Source: Afipia sp.
Lineage (GTDB): Bacteria > Pseudomonadota > Alphaproteobacteria > Rhizobiales > Xanthobacteraceae
DNA: 64,000 bases
Direction of reading: 5' to 3'
NCBI GenBank assembly: GCA_017308575.1
Contig: JAFKEQ010000004.1
Location: 62,001-126,000, forward strand
Shown: positions 18,761 through 28,047 of the stretch, piece after piece
How the letters are laid out: each line of letters begins with the position of its first letter
How positions within the stretch are numbered: position 1 is the first letter of the stretch
Program-made: the position numbers and the translations under genes
Notes under the pieces: generated by a model
The model's database searches: none
What the model was told of the DNA's origin: nothing
The model's input: only the letters and a program-made list of their open reading frames with translations

Positions 18761-19305
18761 TCGCTCCGCAGTTTGCTGGCGAGGCCGCTCAGTCCCCGAT
18801 GCAGCGCCACGCGCACGGCGCCTTCGGTCATCGACAGTTTCGCCGCCGTTTCCTTGATCGATGCATTGTCCACGGCGATCGATTGCAGCACGTCGCGCTG
18901 GCGCGGCGGCAGCGTGCTCAGATGCGCCGTCACTTCGCCCGCCGGGACAGTCTCCTCGACCGGATCGCCCGGCAAGGTCTCCGAGAAGTCATCGATATTG
19001 ACGAAGATTCTGCGGCCGCGGCGGCGCAGGGCATCGATCAGCTTGTTGCGCGCAATGGCGAACAGCCACGGCGCGAACGGCGCCTTCGGGTCCCATGTGT
19101 GCCGCTTCAGATGCACGGCGAGCAGAATGTCCTGCACGATGTCCTCGGATTGATCGACCGGTTGCCCGGCCCGCGCCAGACCGCGCCGCGCCCCGGCCCT
19201 CAGGACCGGCGTCACGGCCTTCAGGAGACGATGATAGGCGGGGTTGTCACCCGCATTGGCCGCCAGCATCAGGCCGGTCCATTCGTCTTCTTCACGTCCG
19301 CGCAC
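18757..19305 (-). CDS. sigF: ECF sigma factor, SigF/EcfF type
   Basis: This 182-residue ECF sigma factor precedes nrsF. Region 2 (about 25-95) has QSEDIVQDILLAVHLKRHTWD and PWLFAIARNKLIDALRRRGRR. Region 4 (about 128-178) has LPPRQRDVLQSIAVD and SMTEGAVRVALHRGL. The start is a GTG at 19305 preceded by AGGAG at 5 bp; no better start was found. A promoter-like GTAACA-N15-CGAA lies immediately upstream on its own strand, close to the Caulobacter SigF consensus, so the gene is probably self-activated. Other targets were not found in the window. Confidence 0.9.
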   Translation of the reverse strand: MRGREEDEWTGLMLAANAGDNPAYHRLLKAVTPVLRAGARRGLARAGQPVDQSEDIVQDILLAVHLKRHTWDPKAPFAPWLFAIARNKLIDALRRRGRRIFVNIDDFSETLPGDPVEETVPAGEVTAHLSTLPPRQRDVLQSIAVDNASIKETAAKLSMTEGAVRVALHRGLSGLASKLRSE

Positions 19306-19325
19306 GCGCGCTCCTGTCAGGACAA

Positions 19326-19350
19326 TTCGTTCCTGTTCCTAATGTGTTAC
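19326..19350 (-). promoter_or_regulatory. Candidate SigF autoregulatory promoter (GTAACA-N15-CGAA)
   Basis: On the minus strand GTAACA occupies 19350-19345 and CGAA occupies 19329-19326, 15 bp apart (equivalently GTAAC-N16-CGAA). As I recall, the Caulobacter crescentus SigF regulon uses GTAACC-N16-CGAA. The element lies 21-45 bp before the GTG start of the sigma gene, so the leader would be short. Only the sigma operon carries it here. Confidence 0.6.
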
Positions 19351-19527
19351 GGGCAGAAGAGGCAATCACGCAACCGTGAACTGCACCGGTTCCATTCGGC
19401 CGCCGGCGTTGGACGATGCTTCTATGGAGGCCACCGGCGGCAAGATTCCCTTTTTCCGCCGCTCTGTGGCCATGTCGCGCAGGTCTGGTCCGGTTGCTGG
19501 AGGCTTTGGCAAAAGGGGAAATTTGCC

Positions 19528-20214
19528 ATGCGCACAAGACGTGCAGGATGGGTGGCGCTGGTCGCCGCCGCCGGGGTCTGGATGGGCCTTTCCGGCGGAC
19601 CGGCCCTGGCCGCCAAATCGAATGCCAACGCACCAAAGGCGAGCGCCGCGAATGCCGACCGCCCGCTCGTTCTGTCCAAATACAAGAAGCACAAGCGCGC
19701 CACTGCCGCCAGAAAGTCTCGCACGGCTCAAGTGCGCCATGTGAAGAAACACGCGTCGAGAGTATCGGACAGCGCCGCACGCAAGGCCGACACGGCTGAC
19801 AACTCGACGAAAAAATCCAAATCGGAATTGCCGCCCGAGATCGCGAACGCCCGCGCGGAGGCGCTGGCCGCAGACGACGCGCGCAACATCGCCGCCCTCG
19901 ACAACACCAATGTCTCTGTCTCGAACGGCGTGATGATCGCCGCCAGCGACCCGCCGAAAGACAACGACGCCGCGCCGATGGATAACACGGCGGCCTCGGA
20001 GGATGCCTCTCCTCCTGCGCCCGTTGCGGTGGCTCCGCCGCAACCTCCTCTCCCCGCCGGCAAAATCGTCCGTGCGGTGCCGTCCGGCGAAAGGCCTGTC
20101 GTCAAGGCCGAGGACAGCGATACCTGGAACAAGACATCGCTGATCGGCAAAATCTTCATCGCCTTCGGAGGACTGCTGACGCTGGCATCCGCCGCGCGCC
20201 TGCTAATCGCCTGA
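19528..20214 (+). CDS. Lys/Ala-rich exported or membrane-anchored protein, function unknown
   Basis: A 228-residue protein that I do not recognise. It has an N-terminal signal segment (WVALVAAAGVWMGL) with likely cleavage after ALA near residue 28. A very basic region (about 50-75: KYKKHKRATAARKSRTAQ) is followed by an acidic, Pro/Ala-rich middle (about 95-185) and a C-terminal membrane helix (IGKIFIAFGGLLTLASAARLL). The ATG at 19528 is chosen because AAGGGGA lies 8-14 bp upstream and a signal peptide begins there; the open frame extends upstream through the opposite-strand sigma gene, but that part is a shadow. It is divergent from sigF and followed by a hairpin terminator. Confidence 0.7.
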   Translation: MRTRRAGWVALVAAAGVWMGLSGGPALAAKSNANAPKASAANADRPLVLSKYKKHKRATAARKSRTAQVRHVKKHASRVSDSAARKADTADNSTKKSKSELPPEIANARAEALAADDARNIAALDNTNVSVSNGVMIAASDPPKDNDAAPMDNTAASEDASPPAPVAVAPPQPPLPAGKIVRAVPSGERPVVKAEDSDTWNKTSLIGKIFIAFGGLLTLASAARLLIA

Positions 20215-20239
20215 CGCAAACACCATTTGCACGATATGC

Positions 20240-20270
20240 AAGGTCGGTTCGTTTCCAGCGAACCGGCCTT
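20240..20270 (+). terminator. Hairpin terminator after the Lys/Ala-rich gene
   Basis: AAGGTCGGTTCG (20240-20251) and CGAACCGGCCTT (20259-20270) pair over 12 bp with one G-U wobble and a 7-nt loop. The tail GTCTGTTT is only moderately T-rich. It is 25 bp after the stop at 20214 and well before the enoyl-CoA hydratase gene. Confidence 0.65.
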
Positions 20271-20394
20271 GTCTGTTTCGCGCGCGACCATCAGCCGTGT
20301 CGCCAACAGTCTTGCGAAGGGCCGCCGCGGAAGGCAGATTGCGGCCAACGGCGCCAGACGCGCTGCATCCGCAAGTTTAATTCAGGGGCGAACC

Positions 20395-21174
20395 ATGTCG
20401 GCATTTGAACACATCCTCGTTGAGACCAAGGGCGCGGTGGGCATCGTACAGATCAACCGGCCGAAGATGCTCAACGCCCTCTCCTTCGACGTGTTCGGAG
20501 AGATCGCCGCTGCCATCGACGATCTGGAAGAGAACGAAGCCATCGGCTGCATCGTCATCACCGGCAACGAAAAGGCATTCGCGGCAGGCGCCGACATCAA
20601 GGAAATGCAGCCGAAGCAATTTGTCGACATGTTCAACGAAGATTTCATGGACATCGGCGGCGACCGCGTCGTGACCTGCAAGAAGCCGACAATTGCAGCA
20701 GTCAGCGGCTATGCGCTCGGCGGCGGCTGCGAACTGGCCATGATGTGCGACATCATCATCGCGTCCGACACCGCGAAGTTCGGCCAGCCTGAAATCACGC
20801 TCGGCACCATTCCGGGACTCGGCGGCACGCAGCGCCTCACCCGCGCCATCGGCAAATCGAAGGCGATGGACCTCTGTCTGACCGGCCGCATGATGGATGC
20901 CGCAGAGGCCGAACGCTCCGGCCTCGTCAGCCGTATCTTTCCGGCCGACAAACTGATGGACGAAGTGATGGCGATTGCCGACAAGATCGCCGCCATGTCG
21001 CAGCCTGTCGCCGCGATGGCCAAGAGCGCCGTCAACCGCGCATTCGAAACCACGCTCACCGAAGGCATGAATGTCGAGGGTGACCTGTTCCACGCCACCT
21101 TTGGTCTGGAAGACCGCTCGGAAGGCATGGCCGCGTTCGTCGAGAAGCGGAAGCCGAACTTCAAGAACCGCTAA
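20395..21174 (+). CDS. Enoyl-CoA hydratase (crotonase family)
   Basis: This 259-residue crotonase-fold enzyme probably hydrates trans-2-enoyl-CoA in beta-oxidation. The oxyanion-hole strings [11 protein letters not shown] (about 61-71) and [13 protein letters not shown] (104-116) are present. Both catalytic glutamates are in place: Glu113 (GGGCELAM) and Glu133 (GQPEITLG), 20 residues apart as in rat Glu144/Glu164. The C-terminal [21 protein letters not shown] is the classic hydratase ending. GGGGCG upstream of the ATG at 20395 can serve as ribosome-binding site; earlier in-frame starts would add a non-homologous tail. It is convergent with the CoA-transferase/hydrolase gene, with a palindromic repeat between them. 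Confidence 0.94.
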   Translation: MSAFEHILVETKGAVGIVQINRPKMLNALSFDVFGEIAAAIDDLEENEAIGCIVITGNEKAFAAGADIKEMQPKQFVDMFNEDFMDIGGDRVVTCKKPTIAAVSGYALGGGCELAMMCDIIIASDTAKFGQPEITLGTIPGLGGTQRLTRAIGKSKAMDLCLTGRMMDAAEAERSGLVSRIFPADKLMDEVMAIADKIAAMSQPVAAMAKSAVNRAFETTLTEGMNVEGDLFHATFGLEDRSEGMAAFVEKRKPNFKNR

Positions 21175-21204
21175 GCTTCAAATCTCTGCAACAAGCCGTG
21201 TAGA

Positions 21205-21312
21205 CCTCATCCTGAGGAGCGCACTTGCGCGCGTCTCGAAGGATGAGGACGAACGGCCATATGGCCTCATGGTTCGAGACGCGAAGCTTCGCCTCGCTCC
21301 TCACCATGAGGT
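21205..21312. repeat. REP-like palindromic element, family B
   Basis: An imperfect inverted repeat starts CCTCATCCTGAGGAGCGC and ends GCTCCTCACCATGAGG, with inner complementary parts such as CGTCTCGAA and TTCGAGACG. Elements of this type are dispersed in Bradyrhizobium-group genomes. It sits between the converging ends of the enoyl-CoA hydratase and acetyl-CoA hydrolase/transferase genes. Confidence 0.75.
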
Positions 21313-21320
21313 TCTCTGCT

Positions 21321-23174
21321 TCAACCCCGCCCACTCCGGGCCAGCGCCGCGATCAACAGGGCCCGATAAAGCCGGTCGGCAAGCGATGCCGGCCGGTCGA
21401 GTTGCATTCGCTCAAGACAGGCCGCAAGTTCAGCGGAGTGGTTCGCGCGCCGCCCTTCCCATGCCAGTCCCAGCAAGGCCAGCGGGCTGGCAGTCGCCTC
21501 TTGCAAAATCTGTAGGGCGGGAATCAACCGCTGCTCCACGTCGGTAAAATCGCTGCCGAACGGAAACGCGGGCAACAGGCCGGCGTCACGCGCCGGCTTC
21601 AAGGCTGCGGCAATTCGCTCCGGATAATTCTCGCGATGCACGGCCGGGATATCATGCGTCTTCGGCAGCTTGCCCGCATCCTTGGCCTGTCGCATCAGTT
21701 CCGGCTGAAAGCGTGAATCCGACACGTTCAGCATCGCCGCGATCACATCGGCGTCGGACTGGCCGCGCAGGTCGGCAACACCGTATTCGGTGATAACGAC
21801 GTCCCGCAGATGCCGCGCAATGGTGGTGTGGCCGTAAGACCAGCGGACGTTCGAGACCAGTTTCTTGCCCGCGCCGCGGGTGGATTCCAGCGTCAGCATC
21901 GATCGCGCGCCTTCAAGCTCAAACGCCTGCGCGACGAAATTATATTGTCCGCCGACGCCGCTGATGACCTGTCCGTTGTCGAGCCCGTCGGAAACCACCG
22001 CACCCATCAACGTCGCCATCATCGCATTGTTGACGAAGCGTGCATCGACCCGTGCGATGCGCTTGGCTTCTTCATTGCCGTAAAGCTGATTGGTGAACGA
22101 GACCGGCACCATCCGGATGCGGTCGATCGCCTCCGGCGGCATCTCGCGCAGCGCGCGATAGAACGACTTCGGCCCGAGGAAAAACGCCGCGTGCAGCAAG
22201 GCGCCATCGATCTCGCGCTTCAGGACGCCCGCCTCGATCAATCCGAGAAACGCCTCGAAGAACATCTCGCTGACGCCATAGAGCCCCTTGTCGAAAGCGC
22301 TGCTCTCGCGCGGAGCCTGTCCCGGCGCGAGCCGCGACATGATGTCGAGATAGGCCGCGCTGTCCCGATGACGCAGGATCAGGCTCTGCGCCAGCGCGTC
22401 GCCCACCTGCCCGATGCCGATCTGCAACGTCCCGCCGTCCCGCACCAGCCCGGCGGAATGAAGCCCGATGGCGTACTTCGTGTCGGACACAGGCTCTGAC
22501 GGCGGCGCGAACAACGGAAAATCCGTCTCAAGACTGTCGAGCACCGCATGGAATTCATCCGCCGCCAGATCGCCCTCGCCGGGCATGAACGGCAGTTCGG
22601 AATTGACCTGCGCCACCATTTTGAACGCGATGCGCCCGTCGGCCCGCGCCCGCATCAGGTCGAGGGTCAGGTCAGTGTTGCTGCTCAGGCTGTAGCGCGT
22701 CTGGCCATTCACCACGCGCTTGGCTACGAGCTGCGCGACGATGTTGACCCCGCGTGTCAGCAGATAGGATGCGGCGTGGGTGTAATTCGCTGAAATGTAG
22801 TTCTGTTGCGCATAGGCGTTGCCGAGCCACTTCCCGGCGAGGAAAAAGAACTCAACGACCTCGATATTCGGCGGCAAGGTTTTGCCGTGCACCGCCTTCG
22901 CATAATCCAGATCGGGATAGCCGCCGAACAGCCGCTCGATCACCGGCCCGATGAACCGGCGCTCCAGATCGGCCGACGGCACCGGTTTTTCCAGGGTCAG
23001 GGCCGTGAAAATGGTCAAATGAATGGAGCGGTCAGTCAGCGCCCGGCGAAATAAAGCGTTGATGATGTGATTCGCCTTGCCGAGTCCCAGCGGCAGGCCG
23101 ACCACAAGCCGGGGCCCGACCTCGCGGATAATGTCGTCCGCGATGGCGTCAGGGTCCGAAAAGAGTCTGGGCAT
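21321..23174 (-). CDS. Acetyl-CoA hydrolase/transferase family protein
   Basis: This 617-residue protein belongs to the family of acetyl-CoA hydrolases and 4-hydroxybutyrate/succinate CoA-transferases. The N-terminal domain (about 1-250) has VVGLPLGLGKANHIINALF. The C-terminal domain has GVGGQYNFVAQA (about 415-426), LTLESTR, and the late ITEYGVADLRGQSD. A glutamate in one of these segments would form the acyl-glutamyl-CoA intermediate; I cannot say which one by eye. The protein is longer than the usual ~500 residues, owing to an extended C-terminal part ending in EGRRANHSAELAACLERM. Substrate is unknown. Confidence 0.82.
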   Translation of the reverse strand: MPRLFSDPDAIADDIIREVGPRLVVGLPLGLGKANHIINALFRRALTDRSIHLTIFTALTLEKPVPSADLERRFIGPVIERLFGGYPDLDYAKAVHGKTLPPNIEVVEFFFLAGKWLGNAYAQQNYISANYTHAASYLLTRGVNIVAQLVAKRVVNGQTRYSLSSNTDLTLDLMRARADGRIAFKMVAQVNSELPFMPGEGDLAADEFHAVLDSLETDFPLFAPPSEPVSDTKYAIGLHSAGLVRDGGTLQIGIGQVGDALAQSLILRHRDSAAYLDIMSRLAPGQAPRESSAFDKGLYGVSEMFFEAFLGLIEAGVLKREIDGALLHAAFFLGPKSFYRALREMPPEAIDRIRMVPVSFTNQLYGNEEAKRIARVDARFVNNAMMATLMGAVVSDGLDNGQVISGVGGQYNFVAQAFELEGARSMLTLESTRGAGKKLVSNVRWSYGHTTIARHLRDVVITEYGVADLRGQSDADVIAAMLNVSDSRFQPELMRQAKDAGKLPKTHDIPAVHRENYPERIAAALKPARDAGLLPAFPFGSDFTDVEQRLIPALQILQEATASPLALLGLAWEGRRANHSAELAACLERMQLDRPASLADRLYRALLIAALARSGRG

Positions 23175-23459
23175 GGAGTCTCTGCCGGTTGCCGCGCAGG
23201 CGGCCGCCCCTGAAGGGCTGGAATCCGGAGCCCAAGAGCGTCCGTACTGCCTGCCATTTCACCAGAACGTGTTGACCGGTCAAGCGAATACGGCCTGCCC
23301 AATCACAAACCGGGTGCCCATTGCCACACTCGCCAATTTTCTGTGACTGACGGTTTGCCCACACCGCCAAGCCCCTCTAAACAGTGTACGAATGAAGTGT
23401 GCCGGTTCCGGATTGATGCAATCCCACCGCGGCTGTGATCTGGATTGTTACGGGAAACG

Positions 23460-24866
23460 ATGGCTCGGCGTGCTTCAGGATTTGGCGGCGTTGGCTGGCG
23501 TTCCGGCGTATCCGTCGCAGCGATGCTTTGGGCCGGGCTTGCCTCGCCGTCACAGGCCGAGACGTTGAATGAAGCTCTCGTCCGGGCCTATCAGTCGAAT
23601 CCTCAACTTAATGCCTCCCGCGCCCAGCAGCGCGCCACCGACGAGAACGTGCCGCAGGCCCTCGCCGGTTATCGGCCTCAGATCATCGCAAGCCTCAGCA
23701 CCGGCCTGCAGCCGGTCCGCAACCTGCTGCCCGACAACACCATCCAGACCAGCACGCTGAAGCCGTGGACCATCGGCGTCACCGTCACCCAGAATCTGTT
23801 CAACGGGTTCAAGACATCCAACAGCGTCCGTGTCGCCGAATTTCAGGTCCTGTCCGGCCGCGAGGCCCTGCGCAACACCGGCCAGGGCGTGCTGCTCGAC
23901 GCCGTCACCGCTTACATGAACGTGATCGCCAACCAGGCGCTGGTGGAAGCCCAGCGCAGCAATGTCACATTCCTGCGCGAGACATTGGGAATCACGAAAA
24001 AGCGCCTCGACGCGGGCGACGTCACGCCGACGGACACCGCGCAGGCGGATGCGCGGCTCAGCCGCGGCCTCGCCGATCTCAACGCCGCCGAGGTCGCGCT
24101 GGAAACCAGCCGCGCGGTCTATGCGCAGGTGATCGGCAATCTTCCCGTCAATCTCACGCCCGCGCAAACCGTCGACCGCTTCGTTCCCCGCACCCGGCAG
24201 GAAGCCGTCGATACGTCGCAGCGGGAAAATCCGGCGGTGACGGCCGCGACCTACGATGTCGATGTGGCGACCACCACCATCAACGTCGCCGAGAGCAGCC
24301 TGATGCCCCAGCTTGACGTGCAGGGCAACGTCAACCGAAGCGTGCAGACGGACACCACCCTTGGCACGACACGGACGGATTCGGCCTCGGTGGTCGGCGC
24401 GCTGACGGTGCCGATCTATGACGGCGGCACCGCCGCATCCCAAACCCGACAGGCCAAGGAAACCGCGGTCCAGAGCCGCCTTGTGCTCGAACAGGTCCGC
24501 AATCAGGCACGGACGGCGGCTGTCAGTGCGTGGATCAGCAGCGAAGGCACCAAGGTGGCGCTCGCCGCCGCCGAAGCCGAAGTGAAGTCCGCCAACATTG
24601 CGCTGCAGGGCGTGCGGCGCGAGGCGCAGGCCGGTCAGCGCACCACCATCGATGTCCTGAACTCGCAGCAGGATCTCACCGCCGCGCGGTCACGCCAGAT
24701 TCTGGCGCAGCGCGACCGCGTGATCGCGTCCTACACCCTGCTCAGCGCCATCGGCCGTCTGGATGTCCGCACCCTCGGACTCAATACGCCGGATTACCTG
24801 CCCGAGGTTCACTACCATCAGGTGCGCGACGCGTGGCATGGCGTGCGCACGCCGTCGGGGCGTTAA
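23460..24866 (+). CDS. TolC-like outer membrane channel protein
   Basis: This 468-residue outer-membrane efflux/secretion channel has an N-terminal signal peptide ending near residue 38 (SQA/ETLNEAL). The mature start ETLNEALVRAYQSNPQL is the canonical TolC repeat start. The two internal OEP repeats are visible, with VTPTDTAQADARLSRGLADL near residue 190 and RTTIDVLNSQQDLTAARSRQI near 395, each at a periplasmic helix hairpin. Earlier in-frame TTG codons exist, but the ATG at 23460 starts a normal signal peptide. It converges on the RND pump gene with only 6 bp between stops. It may serve that pump or a type I exporter elsewhere. Confidence 0.93.
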   Translation: MARRASGFGGVGWRSGVSVAAMLWAGLASPSQAETLNEALVRAYQSNPQLNASRAQQRATDENVPQALAGYRPQIIASLSTGLQPVRNLLPDNTIQTSTLKPWTIGVTVTQNLFNGFKTSNSVRVAEFQVLSGREALRNTGQGVLLDAVTAYMNVIANQALVEAQRSNVTFLRETLGITKKRLDAGDVTPTDTAQADARLSRGLADLNAAEVALETSRAVYAQVIGNLPVNLTPAQTVDRFVPRTRQEAVDTSQRENPAVTAATYDVDVATTTINVAESSLMPQLDVQGNVNRSVQTDTTLGTTRTDSASVVGALTVPIYDGGTAASQTRQAKETAVQSRLVLEQVRNQARTAAVSAWISSEGTKVALAAAEAEVKSANIALQGVRREAQAGQRTTIDVLNSQQDLTAARSRQILAQRDRVIASYTLLSAIGRLDVRTLGLNTPDYLPEVHYHQVRDAWHGVRTPSGR

Positions 24867-24872
24867 GAGCCG

Positions 24873-27800
24873 TTACGGCGCCCGGCGGCGCGAGAACAGC
24901 GAAATCAATACCGGCAGCGTCACCAGAATGACCAGCGGCGCGAGCATCATGCCCGCCACCACCACCACCGCCAGCGGCTTCTGAACCTGCGACCCGATCC
25001 CCGTGGAGATCGCGGCCGGAAGCAACCCGATGCCCGCAACCACGCAGGTCATCAGCACCGGCCGGAGTTGCAGTTCGCCGGTGCGGATCACCGCGCGGGT
25101 GCGTTCATAACCCTCGTCGATCAGTTGATTGAACTGCGACAACATGAGAATGCCGTCCATCACCGCGATGCCCATCAGCGCGATGAAGCCGATCGCTGCC
25201 GACACGCTGAACGGAATGCCGCCGAGCAGAAGGCCGAGAACGCCGCCGAGGATCGCCATCGGGATCACGCTCATAGCCAGCAGCGTATCCGCCATCGATC
25301 CGAAGTTGAACCACAACAGCACGCCGATCAGCAAAAGGCTGATCGGAACGACGATGGAAAGACGGTGGATCGCATCCTGCAGGTTGCCGAATTCGCCGAC
25401 CCATTCCATGTGCGAGCCCGCCGGAAGTTGCACCTGCTCCGCCACCTTGTCCTGCGCTTCCTTGATCGCGCTGCCGAGGTCGCGTTCGCGCACCGAGAAC
25501 TTGATCGGCAGGTAGCGCTCCTGCTGCTCGCGATAGATGTAGGCCGCACCCGACACCAGCTTGATGGTCGCGACTTCCGAAAGCGGAATTTGCTGGATGC
25601 CGTTGGGGCCCTGCGCGCCGATCCGCAGATTCTGGATCGCCTCCGCACTCTTGCGATATTCCGGCGCAAGGCGAACGATGATGGGAAAATGCCGGTCGCT
25701 GCCGGGTTCATAAAGATCGCCTGCGCTGTCGCCGCCGATCGCCACGCGAATGGTGGCGTTGATGTCGCCCGGCGCGAGGCCGTAACGCGCCGCACGCGCC
25801 CGGTCGATATCGATCTGGATGGTCGGCTGGCCGAGTGAGGTGAACACCGACAGGTCGGTGATGCCCTGCACGGTGGACAGAACGGCCTTGATCTTGTTCG
25901 CCGTGTTGGTCAGTTCGACAAGATCGTTGCCGAACAGCTTAATCGAGTTCTCGCCCTTCACGCCGGACACGGCTTCCGCGACATTGTCCTGCAGGTATTG
26001 CGAGAAGTTGAACTCGACGCCGGGGAATTTCTTCTGCAGGTCAGCGAGAAGTTCCGCGGTCAGTTCGTCCTTGTCGTGAGCCTTCGGCCATTGAGCGACG
26101 GGCTTCAGCGGCGCGAAGAATTCCGCGTTGAACAGACCCGCAGCGTCCGTGCCGTCATCAGGCCGGCCGTGCTGCGACACCACCGATTCCACTTCGGGCC
26201 GCGCCCGGATCAGGCGGCGCATCTCGTTGACGTAGGTATTGCCTTCCTCCAGCGAAATGGTCGGCGGCAGCGTGGCGCGAATCCACAGGTTGCCCTCTTC
26301 CAGCTTGGGCAGGAACTCCAGTCCGAGCATACGCACGGCCACAACGGTCAGGACGACAAGACCGGCCGCGATCGCCATCATGGTCCGCCGGCTTCCGACA
26401 GCCCATCGCAGCAGCGGCATATAGGCGATGTGCAGCCAGCGGACGATCCGGGTTTCGGTTTCTTCCATGTGCACAGGAAGGATGATCGCGCTCAGCGCCG
26501 GCGTCACCGTGAAGGTCGCGAGCAGACCACCGGCCAGCGCATAGGCATAAGTCTTCGCCATCGGTCCGAAGATATGGCCTTCGACGCCGCTCAGCGTGAA
26601 CAGCGGCAGGAACGCCGCGATGATGATGGCGGCCGCGAAGAAGATCGAACGCGAAACGTCGGCTGCCGCGCTGAGGATGGCATGCGTCTTCATGCCCATC
26701 AGCGTTTCGGAGGAAATTGCACTCTCCTCCGACGGCGAGAGCTCCGTGGTGTGCGACAACCGGCGGAAGATCGCCTCCACCATGATGACGGTGCCATCCA
26801 CGATCAGGCCGAAATCGATGGCGCCGACCGACAGCAGGTTGGCGGATTCGCCCCGCAGGACCAGAATGATCACGGCAAAAAACAGCGCGAACGGAATCGT
26901 CGCGCCGACGATCACCGCGCTTCGCAGATCGCCGAGGAACAGCCACTGCAACAGCACGATCAGCAGAATGCCGACCACCATGTTGTGCAGCACCGTGTGC
27001 GTGGTGGTGTCGATCAGGTCCTTGCGGTCGTAAATGCGCTCGATCCGCACGCCCGGCGGCAGGATGCTCGATGAGTTGATCGAATTAACGAGCTGCTCGA
27101 CACGCAGAATGGTCGGCGCGCTCTGTTCGCCGCGCCGCATCAGCACGATGCCCTGAACGATGTCGTCGTCCCCGTTCATGCCAGCGATGCCGAGCCGTGG
27201 CTTTTCGCCCACGGTCACGCTGGCCACGTCGCGCACAAGAACCGGATTGCCGTTGCTCTGCGAGATCATGGTGGTGGCGAGATCGTCGATCGAGCGGATC
27301 AGGCCGACGCCGCGCACCACGGCGGACTGCGGACCGATATTCACGGTGTTGCCGCCGACGTTGATATTCGCGTTGCCCACCGCCTGCAGCAGTTGCGGCA
27401 GCGTCAGGCCGTAGGCGATCAGCTTGTTGAAATCGACCTGGAGTTCATAGGTCTTGGTCTTGCCGCCCCAGCCGGTGACGTCGATCACGCCGGGCACGGC
27501 GCGGAAGCGCCGCTGCAGAACCCAGTCCTGCAAGGTCTTGAGATCCATCACGCTGTAATTGGGCGGGCCGACAAGCCGGTAGCGGAAGATTTCGCCGATC
27601 GGGCTCAGCGGAGAAATCTGCGGCTGCACGCCGCCCGGCAGCGGACTCAGTTGCGACAGGCGATTGAGCACCTGCTGCAGCGCTTCTTCATAAGTGTAGT
27701 CGAACGAGAACTGCAGCTTCACATCCGACAGGCCGTACAGCGAAATGGTGCGGATCGTGCGCAGGTTCTTCAGGCCCGCGACCTGCGTCTCGATCGGAAT

Positions 27801-27998
27801 CGTGATGTACCGCTCGATTTCCTCCGCCGACAGGCCCGGACTTTGGGTCACGATGTCGACCATCGGCGGCGTCGGATCGGGATAGGCCTCGATGTTGAGC
27901 TGCTGGAATGCGACCACGCCTCCGACAAGTGTCAGGGCGAACAGGACCACCATCAGGTAGCGGCGGTGAACGGCAAGAGCGACGAGGCGATCCATCAA
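24873..27998 (-). CDS. RND efflux permease, HME (CzcA/CusA) family
   Basis: This 1041-residue inner-membrane pump protein is typical of the heavy-metal efflux branch of RND transporters. The N-terminal helix and AYPDPTPPMVDIVTQSPGLS are family marks. The proton-relay motif in helix 4 reads DFGLIVDGTVIMVEA, the HME form. The C-terminal half repeats the organisation, with helices such as PISLLLIGVLLWFNF. It is preceded by its periplasmic adaptor gene (49 bp gap, same strand). Metal versus organic substrates cannot be separated here; cobalt, zinc, nickel or copper/silver are the family possibilities. Confidence 0.95.
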   Translation of the reverse strand: MMDRLVALAVHRRYLMVVLFALTLVGGVVAFQQLNIEAYPDPTPPMVDIVTQSPGLSAEEIERYITIPIETQVAGLKNLRTIRTISLYGLSDVKLQFSFDYTYEEALQQVLNRLSQLSPLPGGVQPQISPLSPIGEIFRYRLVGPPNYSVMDLKTLQDWVLQRRFRAVPGVIDVTGWGGKTKTYELQVDFNKLIAYGLTLPQLLQAVGNANINVGGNTVNIGPQSAVVRGVGLIRSIDDLATTMISQSNGNPVLVRDVASVTVGEKPRLGIAGMNGDDDIVQGIVLMRRGEQSAPTILRVEQLVNSINSSSILPPGVRIERIYDRKDLIDTTTHTVLHNMVVGILLIVLLQWLFLGDLRSAVIVGATIPFALFFAVIILVLRGESANLLSVGAIDFGLIVDGTVIMVEAIFRRLSHTTELSPSEESAISSETLMGMKTHAILSAAADVSRSIFFAAAIIIAAFLPLFTLSGVEGHIFGPMAKTYAYALAGGLLATFTVTPALSAIILPVHMEETETRIVRWLHIAYMPLLRWAVGSRRTMMAIAAGLVVLTVVAVRMLGLEFLPKLEEGNLWIRATLPPTISLEEGNTYVNEMRRLIRARPEVESVVSQHGRPDDGTDAAGLFNAEFFAPLKPVAQWPKAHDKDELTAELLADLQKKFPGVEFNFSQYLQDNVAEAVSGVKGENSIKLFGNDLVELTNTANKIKAVLSTVQGITDLSVFTSLGQPTIQIDIDRARAARYGLAPGDINATIRVAIGGDSAGDLYEPGSDRHFPIIVRLAPEYRKSAEAIQNLRIGAQGPNGIQQIPLSEVATIKLVSGAAYIYREQQERYLPIKFSVRERDLGSAIKEAQDKVAEQVQLPAGSHMEWVGEFGNLQDAIHRLSIVVPISLLLIGVLLWFNFGSMADTLLAMSVIPMAILGGVLGLLLGGIPFSVSAAIGFIALMGIAVMDGILMLSQFNQLIDEGYERTRAVIRTGELQLRPVLMTCVVAGIGLLPAAISTGIGSQVQKPLAVVVVAGMMLAPLVILVTLPVLISLFSRRRAP

Positions 27999-28047
27999 GA
28001 CCGTGTCTTTCAGAGAGAGCTATATCTTGGGAAAGCCACCGCGGAAG

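Noticed and set aside
18799..19527. Upstream extension of the Lys/Ala-rich gene through the sigF region
   Set aside because: The extension is antisense to sigF; the ATG at 19528 has a ribosome-binding site and begins a signal peptide.
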